The notes under the pieces are model-generated. The model saw only the letters and a list, made by a program, of their open reading frames with translations, was not told where the DNA came from and searched no databases. 64,000 nt of DNA from contig CP155566.1 of assembly GCA_039696685.1 (NCBI GenBank), positions 496,001 to 560,000 of the forward strand, in the 5' to 3' direction. The stretch's first letter is position 1. Each line of letters starts with the position of its first letter. A program made the translations under genes and the position numbers. Positions 10,793 to 19,835 of this stretch are shown one piece after another. Origin of the DNA: Vibrio sp. CDRSL-10 TSBA. Lineage in GTDB: Bacteria; Pseudomonadota; Gammaproteobacteria; Enterobacterales; Vibrionaceae.

Positions 10793-11953
10793 ATGAACAT
10801 CGCTGTTTCTCGTTCGTCAAGTATGCCAGCTTCAATATATGCGCTATCTGTAGGTTCTTTTGGTATAGGAACTACAGAGTTTGTAATTATGGGGCTCCTG
10901 ATCACTATTTCTCGTGATTTTAATATATCTATTACACTAGCTGCTTACTCTATTACGGCTTATGCGTTTGGAGTCGTAATAGGTGCCCCTTTACTAACTC
11001 CATTGCTTAGTAAATATAATAAAAAACCGGTTCTAATTTTTCTTATGATCGTATTCATAATAGGTAATTTGTGGTGTGGTTTATCTGGAAGTATTAGTAC
11101 ATTAATTATTGCTAGAATAATAACTGCTTTTTCTCATGCTTCATTCTTTGGTGTTAGCTCCGTTTATGCTTCCGAATTAGCACCTGCTGATAGAAGGGCT
11201 TCTGCCGTATCTGCCGTTTTTCTTGGTGCGACGTTAGCTAACATCATGGGAGTACCTATTGGTGCCTGGGTGGGGCAGTTTGCTGGTTGGCGTTATACAT
11301 TCTTTATGGTCACATTTATTGGCTTATTGTCTGCATTGGCAATAATAACCTCTGTTCCTAATGTAAGAAATAAAAATGCACCAAAAATCAAGATAATAGA
11401 TGAATTGAGAGTCGTGACAATACCTAATGTTTTTAAAAGCTTATTGATTACGGCATTCGGATTTTCAGGAGTTTTTACTGCTTTCACTTATATCTCACCA
11501 ATGCTTAAAGATATTACAGGTATGAATGAGAATCTAATACCGCCAGTTTTAGTTTTGTTCGGTATCGGTATGGTTGTTGGGAATTATTTTGGTGGAAAAC
11601 TGACTGACAAAGGAACTCGTAAGGCACTTACTATAACGTTATTATTTCTAATTGTCGTTCTATGCTTGTTTCCTATTGCAATATTATCCGAGCCTACAGC
11701 CTGTCTTGCGATTTTTTTATTAGGTATGGCTATGTTTTCAACTATTCCGCCATTGCAAGTACAGGCACTTGATAGCAGCGATATATCAAAGAGTATGGTT
11801 TCTTCTTGTAACATTGCTGCATTCAATCTTGGTAATGCTGCTGGTGCTTTCCTAGGAGGGGTACTCATTACTAATGGAGTGTCTTTATTTCAGGTTCCAT
11901 TTTTTGGGGCACTATTAACAGCAATTGGATTAATCATTGCATTTTTAAGATAG
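10793..11953 (+). CDS. MFS efflux transporter, DHA1 type (AraJ/YdhP-like)
   Basis: A twelve-helix major facilitator of 386 residues. The opening FGIGTTEFVIMGLL and SITAYAFGVVIGAPLLTPL are hallmarks of the drug:proton antiporter group that includes AraJ, YdhP and NepI. The ATG at 10793 is placed seven codons into the longest frame because ATAAGG lies six bases upstream. Together with the reductases around it, it would export a toxic compound or its reduced product. A perfect dyad lies between it and the convergent quinone reductase gene. Confidence 0.85.
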   Translation: MNIAVSRSSSMPASIYALSVGSFGIGTTEFVIMGLLITISRDFNISITLAAYSITAYAFGVVIGAPLLTPLLSKYNKKPVLIFLMIVFIIGNLWCGLSGSISTLIIARIITAFSHASFFGVSSVYASELAPADRRASAVSAVFLGATLANIMGVPIGAWVGQFAGWRYTFFMVTFIGLLSALAIITSVPNVRNKNAPKIKIIDELRVVTIPNVFKSLLITAFGFSGVFTAFTYISPMLKDITGMNENLIPPVLVLFGIGMVVGNYFGGKLTDKGTRKALTITLLFLIVVLCLFPIAILSEPTACLAIFLLGMAMFSTIPPLQVQALDSSDISKSMVSSCNIAAFNLGNAAGAFLGGVLITNGVSLFQVPFFGALLTAIGLIIAFLR

Positions 11954-12091
11954 TCATTAGTTGGAGATTAGGCATCTTGGCATGAGATCAAAGAATCTTA
12001 TATTCGAAACAAATAGCTCTGAGTGATAGTGTTTTTTACTGCATGTAAATCTCGCTTTGATATACGTCGGCATGTTACGACTGGGTGTTAT

Positions 12092-12126
12092 TGTAGTATG
12101 TTGTATGCTACATACAACATACTACA
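12092..12126. repeat. Perfect 16-bp inverted repeat between convergent genes
   Basis: TGTAGTATGTTGTATG (12092-12107) and its exact complement (12111-12126) flank a three-base CTA loop. It lies in the 242-bp gap between the ends of the MFS and quinone reductase genes. It could be a bidirectional terminator, although its flanking T runs are short, or a protein-binding dyad. Confidence 0.6.
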
Positions 12127-12195
12127 TTTCTTTTGACTTATTAAAGTCCGACGAATTTTTGGGGTGGGGAGCTTCAGTACCGTAAAAATGAGAAA

Positions 12196-12967
12196 CTAAT
12201 CATCCATATGGATACTTAAGCCGGTTTTATCCGTGGCTAGATGACTGACTAGAGTGTTCGATTCATAATCGCCACTGTCTTGTCGTCGAAATGGTATAGG
12301 GGCTTCATCAAACAGGTGCTCAAGGCGAGTGTTCCAAGAGCTGAGTTCTTTTTCAATCACACTAGATTCCACTTTCCCTGTACCATAAACAGCATGAGTT
12401 GGTAGTACATCGAATCCTGGAAAGAAGAGAGCTCCGTGAGTGATAGGAAACAGCAGTTCATCTAAAGGACCATTAATGCCTCTTGGTGAGTAATCCTGGC
12501 TTGGTCCTCCTACCATCACTGATAGAATCGCTCGCTTACCTTTGAATATCCCATCTCCATATCGATATCGATTACCCTGTCCTTTGTAGCCGTACGCAAA
12601 GCCATACGCATACACTCTGTCTATCCAGCCTTTTAGAATAGCTGGCATACCAAACCACCACAGTGGAAAATGAAATATAACGGCATCAGCCGCAAGGAGT
12701 TTTTGCTGTTCAGCGTGAACATCTTGGGTTTGTTGAGCAGTCGTATAAGCATGCTCAGACTCTTGAATAAACATCAATTTCTCAGAGTTTCGCTCTGTTG
12801 GGAAAGTCGGCTTCATCGAAAGTGGCTTTCCAATTCATACTGTAAAGATCTGATTTCAGAACGTTATATCCCAGGCTTTCTAATGTCTGCAAAGTTTTAG
12901 ACACAAATGTTCGGGTCAGTGACTTTGGCTCAGGATGTGCGTAAACAACTAAGACGGTTTTTGACAT
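12196..12967 (-). CDS. NAD(P)H dehydrogenase (quinone), flavodoxin fold (one apparent frameshift)
   Basis: An FMN/FAD-dependent two-electron quinone reductase of the NQO1/KefF/MdaB superfamily, about 256 residues. VVYAHPEPKSLT is the flavin phosphate loop; FHFPLWWFGMPAILKGWIDRV is the signature middle block. The frame breaks at TTT 12788-12790 (GAAAC on the coding strand); reading GAAC fuses the halves. It is divergent from a LysR gene. It fits a quinone or electrophile detoxification role with the reductase and pump upstream. Confidence 0.86.
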
Positions 12968-13083
12968 GGCTCTCTCCTAAAGTGCTTCAACGAGCTATCT
13001 GATCATTTCTTGATACCGAATGCAGTGTGTAGGAAAGTTTGGTATATCTGAAATCTAAACATTCATGTGTAGGTATAGTTTTG

Positions 13084-13980
13084 ATGGATACCAAAAAACC
13101 AGATCTCAATTTGCTCGCTACGCTAGAGGTCTTACTGGAAGAAAAAAATGTGAGTAAAGCAGCAGCCAGGCTACATCTAAGCCAACCTGCCGTTAGCACG
13201 CAATTAAGTCGGTTAAGAGATCTATTTAATGATCAGTTACTGATTCCAGCGCGTCGCGGAATGATCCCAACGGCGAAGGCGTTGGAGTTGCGCGCACCGT
13301 TGCGTCAGGCTTTAGATCACGTTCGAGACACTTTATCGACACATCAAAGCTTTGAACCGGAAAAAGCATATCTGACGGTTATGATTGCTAGCACCGACTA
13401 TCTTCAATCCGTTATTGGTTCATCCATAATTGAAGCGATAAGGGAGCATGCACCTGGTATTAAAATTGGGTTACGGAATTTAGAGCCATCTCGATTAAAC
13501 GAGCAATTTGTGAATGGTGAGGTCGATCTTGCTCTTATGACGCCGGAAGAGGCTCCTTCCGAGCTACGAACTAGGCATTTGTACGATGAAGTGTATGTAC
13601 TGATCGGCCATAAAAATCACCCACAGCTTTCAGACAGTATGAGTTTTGAAGATTATCTCTCACTTGAACACATTGTTGTTTCTCTTGATGGTGGAAACTT
13701 TTTGACGCCTCACGATCAAGCTTTAAAAGAGCTTGGTTATTCGCGAAATGTCGTACTTTCAGTAGCTACATTCCTGATCGTTCCTGAAATAGTTGCTAAG
13801 TCCAACTTTGTAGCATTAGTTCCGAAGCGCTTAGTGAGTGGTCGAACTGATCTAAAAATAGTCTCTCCACCTATGTCATCAACCGGGTTCTCTGTAGGGA
13901 TGGTTTGGCATGAACGTACTCATAATCACAGTGCACATCGTTGGGTACGTGATGTGATCAATCAAATTATGATCGCTTAG
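13084..13980 (+). CDS. LysR-family transcriptional regulator
   Basis: A 298-residue regulator with helix-turn-helix NVSKAAARLHLSQPAVSTQLSRL near residue 25 and a NodD/LinR-like effector domain. The ATG at 13084 starts MDTKKPDLN; an upstream in-frame start lacks support. It is divergent from the quinone reductase gene, 116 bases away, and probably controls it. Its last 27 bases lie inside direct repeat copy 2, and the matching 21-base tail also sits at 8359-8379. Confidence 0.87.
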   Translation: MDTKKPDLNLLATLEVLLEEKNVSKAAARLHLSQPAVSTQLSRLRDLFNDQLLIPARRGMIPTAKALELRAPLRQALDHVRDTLSTHQSFEPEKAYLTVMIASTDYLQSVIGSSIIEAIREHAPGIKIGLRNLEPSRLNEQFVNGEVDLALMTPEEAPSELRTRHLYDEVYVLIGHKNHPQLSDSMSFEDYLSLEHIVVSLDGGNFLTPHDQALKELGYSRNVVLSVATFLIVPEIVAKSNFVALVPKRLVSGRTDLKIVSPPMSSTGFSVGMVWHERTHNHSAHRWVRDVINQIMIA

Positions 13981-14251
13981 TCGGACCTCTTTTCTTTAAC
14001 TCTTCTTGCATCTTGGCCGATGCATCTTTCATGTCCTGACGCAGATCTTCAATCTCTTCAGGTGTGAGTGGTCTTGGTCCATCCTGGTCTAGTTGCTCAG
14101 AACTGGATGATTTGGCTTCTTTTCTCTTTCTCAGCTCCTTTCTGGCCCATTTTGACGACTCCAGCATATCTTGCCTCAAGTTGTCCTTTTCGGCCTCTGT
14201 GAGGGGGCGTGGTGGCTCTGTATTGGGGGCTTTTCTTTTCATGCTGCGTCT
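13954..14251. repeat. Direct repeat copy 2 bracketing the redox cassette
   Basis: This matches 8353-8650 over about 298 bp in the same orientation, with near-identical blocks such as TCTTGGCCGATGCATCTTTC. It includes the 3' tip of the LysR gene and almost all of the 91-residue gene. Recombination between the two copies would excise the 5.6-kb segment that holds both regulators, the reductases and the pump. Confidence 0.85.
13967..14242 (-). CDS. Small protein with two tandem helical repeats
   Basis: The protein is 91 residues, very charged and predicted helical. It consists of two similar repeats of about 30 residues, each opening PRPLTxxEx, followed by LRQDM and ending in a Lys/Arg-rich stretch. 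I do not recognise a family. It overlaps the end of the LysR gene on the other strand by 14 bases. A decayed second copy lies at 8353-8670. It sits beside the mobilisation module, so a DNA-binding or transfer role is possible but unproven. Confidence 0.6.
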   Translation of the reverse strand: MKRKAPNTEPPRPLTEAEKDNLRQDMLESSKWARKELRKRKEAKSSSSEQLDQDGPRPLTPEEIEDLRQDMKDASAKMQEELKKRGPTKRS

Positions 14252-14788
14252 GGCTCTCTCGGTGAGAAGATTTTGCTGTTTTGAGTCGATTACCTTCCTG
14301 GCGTAAAAACTATCATCTCATCATATGCTCAGGTGCTCAATATGTGAGCTGTTCTTGCAGCTGGTGATCAAGCTCCCGATGGGAGTCCAGAGGGGCTTGC
14401 CCCTTTGGGCATAGCGCAGCGTAAACTTTCAAATTCTATGCGAACGTTAGTTCGCGAAGACATTGATTCATGGGGAGGTACGAGGCATGAATCAATGCAT
14501 GAAGTAATAGGTTAGGAAGTCTGTACAGCTCTCACTTTTCGTGCTTCCCGTGGTCCCGTTTTAGAGTCTCACTTTATCGACGATATGGTTTGTACGAGTT
14601 AAATTGCTTCGTTTTAAGGGCAACTGAACAGTGATTGATGAGTAAAGCAGTCAAAATTGTAGTTTGGGGTGGGGTCAGAATTGCTCATTAGTGGCGCAAA
14701 ATTGCACATTTCCAGATGCCAGGCGTGCGAATATGACCGGAGTAAACCGGCGTGTTGCATTGAAGTGTTGAGCTTGATTTAGGTACCG
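14243..14788. other. Gene-free region with two perfect dyads
   Basis: No gene is seen in about 546 bp. A perfect GC stem, AGGGGC-TT-GCCCCT, lies at 14391-14404. A second perfect 12-bp dyad, CATTGATTCATG / CATGAATCAATG, lies at 14461-14472 and 14486-14497 with a 13-base spacer. The segment follows the gene at 14789 (minus strand) and may hold its terminator or a protein-binding locus such as a replication or partition site. Confidence 0.45.
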
Positions 14789-15451
14789 TCAGCTCTCGTT
14801 GCTAAAAGGCTCTGCTTCGCAATAACGATAGTCCTGCGTTGTTTGCAGTGATATCGCCATAGAATGAGTTATGCGAGCACTGTGGCCTTTAAATACTCGC
14901 CATTGATTACTTAGCCCTTTAGCTTTGAGAGATTTCAGCGCGTGCTCTTGTTGCTGAGAAAGCCAATCTTTTTTGAACCCGAGTTCAGTCATGAATTTTT
15001 TCGTGAACCATTTATAAGCGGGCTTGTTGAAGACCTTTCCTTCACTCGTACTCATTCTTGCAGTAATACTATTTAAGTAGCCTGCATCGGTAATTTTTTT
15101 GATATACCGGTACCAAGTGGAACGGGGAATCGTTTCGTTGTGCAGTCGTTCATGGCGTTTCATGAAGGCTTTGTATGTAATCGGATCCAAGAACTCTTTT
15201 TTGGCTACGCCGATACGCAAAGTCGACCAATCTACCGCATCAATTAAGGTTTCGAGTATTCGATACATTCGGAGGCGAGCGTCTTTGCGGCATATATCCA
15301 GAGATTTGAGCATAAAGCTACGTACCGGGAATTTAGCGACTCGGTCTGAGACTATACGAGTGGTTTCTGGTACTGCTTTGAGCCTTTTCCCTCGATACTT
15401 GTTAAAACGGTGCTTATTTTGTCGGGTGCTGCTATTGGTTTTGTTGGTCAT
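14789..15451 (-). CDS. Putative winged-helix DNA-binding or replication protein
   Basis: A basic protein of 220 residues without a family I can name. Its centre (ETIPRSTWYRYIKKITDAGYL, about residues 105-125) reads like a winged-helix recognition segment, and the rest is rich in Lys, Arg and aromatic residues, as in small plasmid initiators. The ribosome site AAAGGGTGA precedes the ATG at 15451. A dyad lies just upstream. Its position at the end of the mobilisation operon makes a Rep-like or regulatory role plausible; this is inference. Confidence 0.5.
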   Translation of the reverse strand: MTNKTNSSTRQNKHRFNKYRGKRLKAVPETTRIVSDRVAKFPVRSFMLKSLDICRKDARLRMYRILETLIDAVDWSTLRIGVAKKEFLDPITYKAFMKRHERLHNETIPRSTWYRYIKKITDAGYLNSITARMSTSEGKVFNKPAYKWFTKKFMTELGFKKDWLSQQQEHALKSLKAKGLSNQWRVFKGHSARITHSMAISLQTTQDYRYCEAEPFSNES

Positions 15452-15495
15452 GGGATCACCCTTTGAAGATAGAATATGTCAGGGTGAAAAATGAG

Positions 15496-15515
15496 CACTT
15501 TATATCTTTAAAGTG
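15496..15515 (-). promoter_or_regulatory. Dyad operator upstream of the 220-residue gene
   Basis: CACTTTA (15496-15502) and TAAAGTG (15509-15515) form a perfect dyad with a six-base AT spacer, about 45 bases before the start codon. This is a suitable place for a repressor; self-control by the downstream protein is possible. Confidence 0.4.
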
Positions 15516-15574
15516 TGCACTATAATGTTTTATTGTCATGTTATACCTCTCAGGAAGGTTAATGTGAAAATGCG

Positions 15575-15597
15575 GGCCGGTGTTGCGAGCACCGGCC
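15575..15597 (-). terminator. GC-rich hairpin after the small membrane protein gene
   Basis: GGCCGGTG (15575-15582) pairs perfectly with CACCGGCC (15590-15597) around a seven-base loop. On the minus strand it is followed by GCATTTT. It lies 22 bases beyond the end of the 15619-15864 gene and probably ends the mobilisation transcript. Confidence 0.6.
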
Positions 15598-15618
15598 TGT
15601 GTGTCTTTATGATTTGCG

Positions 15619-15864
15619 TTACTTGAACGGCCAACCTTTGGTTTTATTGGTTTGTTTATTCAACGACATCATTCCTCGATACGCCTTGTTTGCTACTTTG
15701 TTTTGAATCCCTTCCAGCACGTCAGCTAAGCGATAAAGCTGCTTACTGTATTTGGTGGAGTGTGCCCACTGACCAGCAAAATAAAACGCCAGCATTACCA
15801 GGAACATGACCGCGAAAAACGCGCCAAAGTCGGTCCAGTTTTGAGGTGGAAAATGTAGTTCCAT
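15619..15864 (-). CDS. Small single-pass membrane protein of the transfer module
   Basis: The protein is 81 residues. A short polar start is followed by one membrane helix (about 12-32, FGAFFAVMFLVMLAFYFAG) and a basic cytoplasmic tail. AGGAG lies upstream of the ATG. It follows trbL after 100 bases on the same strand. I do not recognise a family. Its place in the operon suggests an accessory of the mating-pair proteins. Confidence 0.6.
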   Translation of the reverse strand: MELHFPPQNWTDFGAFFAVMFLVMLAFYFAGQWAHSTKYSKQLYRLADVLEGIQNKVANKAYRGMMSLNKQTNKTKGWPFK

Positions 15865-15964
15865 GCTTGTTCTCCTCTATGCCTGGTGGTGAAATCCTGG
15901 AGATATGTTCTCTCAGAACTTCGGTGTGTGATTCTTTAGCCAACCGTCTACCGGCCAGTGAAAC

Positions 15965-17056
15965 TCAATTCGACTCACGCCCCATACCTGCGGCTCTGGC
16001 AAACGGTGTGTCACCTGTACCTGGCTCTTCGGACTTGGCAGAATCGCTGCCAATTGAGCCTGTCATCATCTCAGCCATCTCTGAGTTGGTCGCCGATTTA
16101 AACGCGGCTTGAAGGGCGGATGCGCCACCGGCAGTACTCATCACTGCACCAGCCGACATTCCCCCGGTGGTCATTGCGGCTCCGGCCATTGCTCCGGCAC
16201 TGATGTTGCCCGAACTGGCAGCGGCCCCTGCGCCTGGGATTAGACCGGCAACGATATTGGGAACGGAGTGGATCAGTAGCACCAGGACCAGCGCAACAAT
16301 GAAAATAACCAGTAGCTCTCGCATGGGAGCGTCATCAGATAGGTTGACCAGGAATGAATCCATGATGGACATCGCAATGCCGATCATGAGAGTCATCGTC
16401 ATGAGTTTTAACGCTAGGCCAAGGACGTTACGGAAATAGTTAATCGCGATATCGGAAGTCCAGCGCGAGCCGCCAAAACCAAGCACAAAGATGCCTGCGT
16501 AGCAAAGTACCCAGGCCGACACCAAGGCCACTAACACGTTGGCAGAAACGATAGTCATACAAACGACAATCAGCAGGGTGATGATAAAGATCGCCAGGCT
16601 GTCGAAAGGGCTCGAAAAGCTGTAGGCATTGCCTGATTTAGCCACAATATCCAGCGCGATACTGATTGGCTCAGATGGCGTCAGTTCACGCGGTAACCCC
16701 GCAGCTTCTGCGCCAATGATTCTCAGTGAATCGATGATGGACGTGGCAAATTCAGGACCATTGCGTAGCAGCCACAGAAAGAAGCCGAACGTCATGATGA
16801 AACGGATAAACTCGGCAAAGAATTCCCTGATATCCGCTTGGCGGAGGAGGAGGGTTCCTCCGGTCCAAACCAGAGAGATAGTACCAAGCAGCCAGAACAG
16901 CCAACTGGCATAGTTGGTCATTACGCCAATCCAGGTACTGGCGACCGTCATGAACTGGAATGCGACATCATCCAGCACACCGTTGTTATTAATGGCAGCA
17001 TGGGCGGTCACCGAAGGGACAATCAAGCCCAAGGACATTACCTGACGAGCCTTCAT
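15965..17056 (-). CDS. trbL: Conjugal transfer protein TrbL (VirB6-like)
   Basis: A polytopic inner-membrane protein, 363 residues, of the TrbL/VirB6 family that forms part of the substrate path in P-type type IV secretion. A signal-like N-terminus is followed by a WLFWLLGTISLVWTGG segment, at least five more membrane helices, and a Gly/Ala-rich tail typical of TrbL. It is shorter than RP4 TrbL (about 530 residues), chiefly in the C-terminal tail. It starts two bases after trbK, so the genes are translationally linked. No other Trb channel genes are present apart from trbJ and trbK. Confidence 0.88.
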   Translation of the reverse strand: MKARQVMSLGLIVPSVTAHAAINNNGVLDDVAFQFMTVASTWIGVMTNYASWLFWLLGTISLVWTGGTLLLRQADIREFFAEFIRFIMTFGFFLWLLRNGPEFATSIIDSLRIIGAEAAGLPRELTPSEPISIALDIVAKSGNAYSFSSPFDSLAIFIITLLIVVCMTIVSANVLVALVSAWVLCYAGIFVLGFGGSRWTSDIAINYFRNVLGLALKLMTMTLMIGIAMSIMDSFLVNLSDDAPMRELLVIFIVALVLVLLIHSVPNIVAGLIPGAGAAASSGNISAGAMAGAAMTTGGMSAGAVMSTAGGASALQAAFKSATNSEMAEMMTGSIGSDSAKSEEPGTGDTPFARAAGMGRESN

Positions 17057-17058
17057 AA

Positions 17059-17247
17059 TCAGAACCCCTTATTCTGGCTGCGATCGGTAGGGTCACCCAT
17101 GTTCCAAAAGCAGTTGGCTTGTTGTTTTTCGGCTTTGGTCAGGCCCGGTGAGTCGCAATCGATATCTTTGATGTCTTGGGATTGGTCACAGCCAAGCAGA
17201 AGCAATGACGTAAGCAGGCACAAAGTGATAGGTGAAGTAATTTTCAT
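17059..17247 (-). CDS. trbK: TrbK-like lipoprotein, probable entry exclusion
   Basis: A 62-residue lipoprotein: the signal peptide ends in LLLLGC, giving a lipidated Cys at residue 20, and the mature part is short and acidic. In RP4 the gene between trbJ and trbL encodes TrbK, the small entry-exclusion lipoprotein, and the order here is the same. Sequence similarity beyond the lipobox is weak, so the name rests on context. Its last residues, DPTDRSQNKGF, nearly repeat the end of TrbJ. Confidence 0.7.
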   Translation of the reverse strand: MKITSPITLCLLTSLLLLGCDQSQDIKDIDCDSPGLTKAEKQQANCFWNMGDPTDRSQNKGF

Positions 17248-17249
17248 GC

Positions 17250-18027
17250 TTAAAACCCTCTGTTTTGAGAACGGTCGGTTGGCGAACCAAAATCAAAAAG
17301 TGCTTCGTGGGCTGCTTGTTGCAGTGCCTCTTTATCGGCGTCTGCCTGCATCCGAGCGCCCACAGCGTTTTGCTGAGCAATCAATAAACTGCGGATTTGC
17401 AGCAGTTGGTTAGCCTGGTTACTGGCAAGCTGATTGGCATAACCGATAGCGGCCATCTGACCATCGGCTCCCTGAGCGGCTGACTGCAATCGCTGAAGCT
17501 GGCGGGCATCGGTTTGTAAGTTGTCTTGCTGGAGTGCCAGGTTGTTGAATAACGCGTCGTTGGCTTTTTTCTGAGATTCAGACGCTAAGCGACGGTTTTG
17601 GATCATGGCAGTCCTTTCCGTTTCACTACATCCTGAAGAGGAAAAGCAAGGAGAAACTGCGGTAGTAGGCCACATCCTGAAATTTGCCCAGATACTCGTC
17701 CAGACTGCCGAGCTGATTCTGGTAATAGGAGAGTGTATTGGTCGCCTGAGTCAGATCATGAATTGTGGATTGAGCCTGGTCCCAGATATAGGAAGCCGGA
17801 GCCATCGTGTTTTGCAGCATGTTTTCATATTGCTGCAATTGGGACTGATACTGCTGGATTTGTTTGGCAGTCTGCGTCACGGCTTCCATCGCCGAAATGA
17901 TGTTTTGTTGCAGGTTAACGCCGTCGGCCACCGGTATACCGGACCAAACAGGGCTAGCGTGCGCCATGATCCCGCCGAGTGCTAAAAGACGAATTTTAGC
18001 CGCTAAAATTTTTGTGCTGATGTTCAT
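17250..18027 (-). CDS. trbJ: Conjugal transfer protein TrbJ (VirB5-like; one apparent frameshift)
   Basis: A periplasmic protein of the mating-pair system, about 258 residues, the length of RP4 TrbJ. A signal peptide ends near HASPVW and is followed by long amphipathic helices rich in Gln and Ala. The frame breaks at AAA 17654-17656 (GTTTC on the coding strand); reading GTTC joins the signal-bearing half to the second half. It starts 29 bases after traI and ends two bases before trbK. The C-terminus SPTDRSQNRGF is shared with TrbK. Confidence 0.85.
17981..18010. promoter_or_regulatory. Clustered TTTTAGC/GCTAAAA half-sites at the trbJ start
   Basis: GCTAAAA (17981-17987), TTTTAGC (17994-18000) and GCTAAAA (18002-18008) give two overlapping dyads. 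The palindrome TTTTAGCCGCTAAAATT occurs again near 21378-21394, upstream of the first gene of the mobilisation operon. The half-site resembles that of the IncP KorA operator (GTTTAGCTAAAC), so a shared repressor is possible. Confidence 0.4.
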
Positions 18028-18056
18028 CGTGTATTCCTTACTGACGTTTAAGTGGT

Positions 18057-19830
18057 TTATCGACTTCTGCTCTTCTTGGCTTGTTTCTGTTTTTTCTGCG
18101 CCATTTCAGCGCGAAGTTGCGCTTTACGTTGTTCCAGCGCCGATGGCCTTTGCTCCTGTGGTTTGTCAAAACGCATGACGTCAAGCTGAGCAAGAGTGCT
18201 GAGCGTGTTGCGCCTGATGCCTGGCGGCGCTTTGCCAATCGGTGGAACACCACGGCGTTGAGCCTTAGCCGGTGTGGCCTGATGGTTGGCAGACAGCAAA
18301 GCTAATCGACGTTGTTCCAGACCTTTATCGCTGAAAGTAAGGGGCAGGCCGGTGTCTGCCGCTGCGCGGATCACACGAGCTTTAAACTCCGGAGAACCAT
18401 TGACACTGATTTGATTGCCATAACGCTCCAGAGCTATTTTCAGCGCCTGAGTTATCGCTTCGGAGTCGGATTGGGTCGAAACCTGGAGGCGTTGACCATC
18501 GTCACGGACCGCGCCATTTTTGGAGCGAAACAGAACGGTGCCGGTTTTGGTGATTGAATCGATCACACTGCTCTGGTCTTTGCGTGTCTGCCCGTTTCCC
18601 TGGAGCGTGTTGCCATTCAGTGCCTGAGCTGCTTCTCGCGCTCGCAACGCGGCTAATGCGATTTGGTCACCTTGTTGCGCTTGGTGTTTCAGCCAGTCTG
18701 CCCAGGTGCGCTTGCTGTGAGTTTGATAAACCTGTTGGCGTTCTTGTCGGTATTGTTTATGGATAGAGTCCAAGCGGCTTTGCAGCGCCTGACTTGCCTG
18801 GGAATACAGTACGCGTTTGGTAAATCGACCGCTGCCGGTCAGTTTGATGGCGGCGCGGCGAACCTTGTTGTTATTTTTGGCGTTGATGATTTGCTGGTTT
18901 TTCTTGTGGCGAAGCTGCTCTAAAGCGGCGGCCTTATGAGTTGCGAGCGTCTGTTGCTCACGCTGATAGCGTGCATACAGTTCGCTGGTATCGATGCGTG
19001 TTTTTAGCGGCTGCTTTTGGTAATTGCGCTGCGCGGCTTGGCCTGAGTGATTGCTATCGGTCTGAGCCGATTGGAACGCGCCGAATCGTGCTTCTAATTT
19101 GGGTTTTGAGAAATCGCGCGCAACGGTACTGGCTTTGACTGTGATGCCACTGTCAGCCGAGAAAACCAAGCCATTACCTTTGGCCGATAGCGTTAGGCCA
19201 TGTGCGCGGCAGGTATCGTGCAGTTCAGCCCAGGTTTGGGCGGCTTTCATCTCTTCTAAACACTCACGTTTAATCCAACCGGCCAGGCTCTCAATGCCAG
19301 AGTGTCGCTCCATGTCGGCGGCGCGCGCAGCATTGTGAGTTTGCTGCGGCTTGTGATTGTCCTGCTGGAGTCCAAACGCTTTTTCTAACTGCTCACATTG
19401 TTCGGCCAAGGTTCGATAGGCGGCATACGGTTCATGCATGGTGTGGCGCGTTGGGTGAATCTTATTGATGGCAACATGGATATGCAGGTTGTCCGTGTCG
19501 TTGTGCACGGCGCTGATACGTTGATGGCCGTTAAATCCAAGGCTGTCACACACACGATTTTCAATCTCTGAAAGCACGTTCTGCTCAAGCTGTTCACCGG
19601 CTCGGAAGCTGATGATCAGGTGATAGGTTTTATCGTTCTTTGCCCGGGTGTTCGACTGCTGAGTGGCAAGCACTTCGCTGATTGCGTCCCGGACGGAATC
19701 GGCGTGGCAGTTTCGTCAGCTTAACGTGCCCCAAGCGGTGCTCTTTGCTTTGAGCATCGGTGAGGTAATTGATTAAGCCGGCAAAATCAGATTTGTGCGT
19801 GGAACGCATCGGAATATGTTTAACAATCAT
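18057..19830 (-). CDS. traI: IncP-type relaxase TraI (MOBP; one apparent frameshift)
   Basis: This relaxase would nick oriT, bind the 5' end covalently and unwind the transferred strand with its relaxosome. About 590 residues. The N-terminus VKHIPMRSTHKSDF and LINYLTD matches RP4 TraI, with the equivalent of the catalytic Tyr in INYLTD. The metal-binding motif is DNLHIHVAINKIHPTRH. The frame breaks at TTT 19711-19713; reading GAAC on the coding strand gives GHVKLTNCHADSV, very close to RP4. The ATG at 19830 follows traJ by five bases. The C-terminal primase-like part is shorter than in RP4. Confidence 0.93.
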
Positions 19831-19835
19831 GACTA

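Noticed and set aside
15743..15943. A 66-codon frame on the minus strand between trbL and the small membrane protein gene
   Set aside because: It overlaps the better supported 15619-15864 gene, lacks a ribosome site and has no protein-like features.
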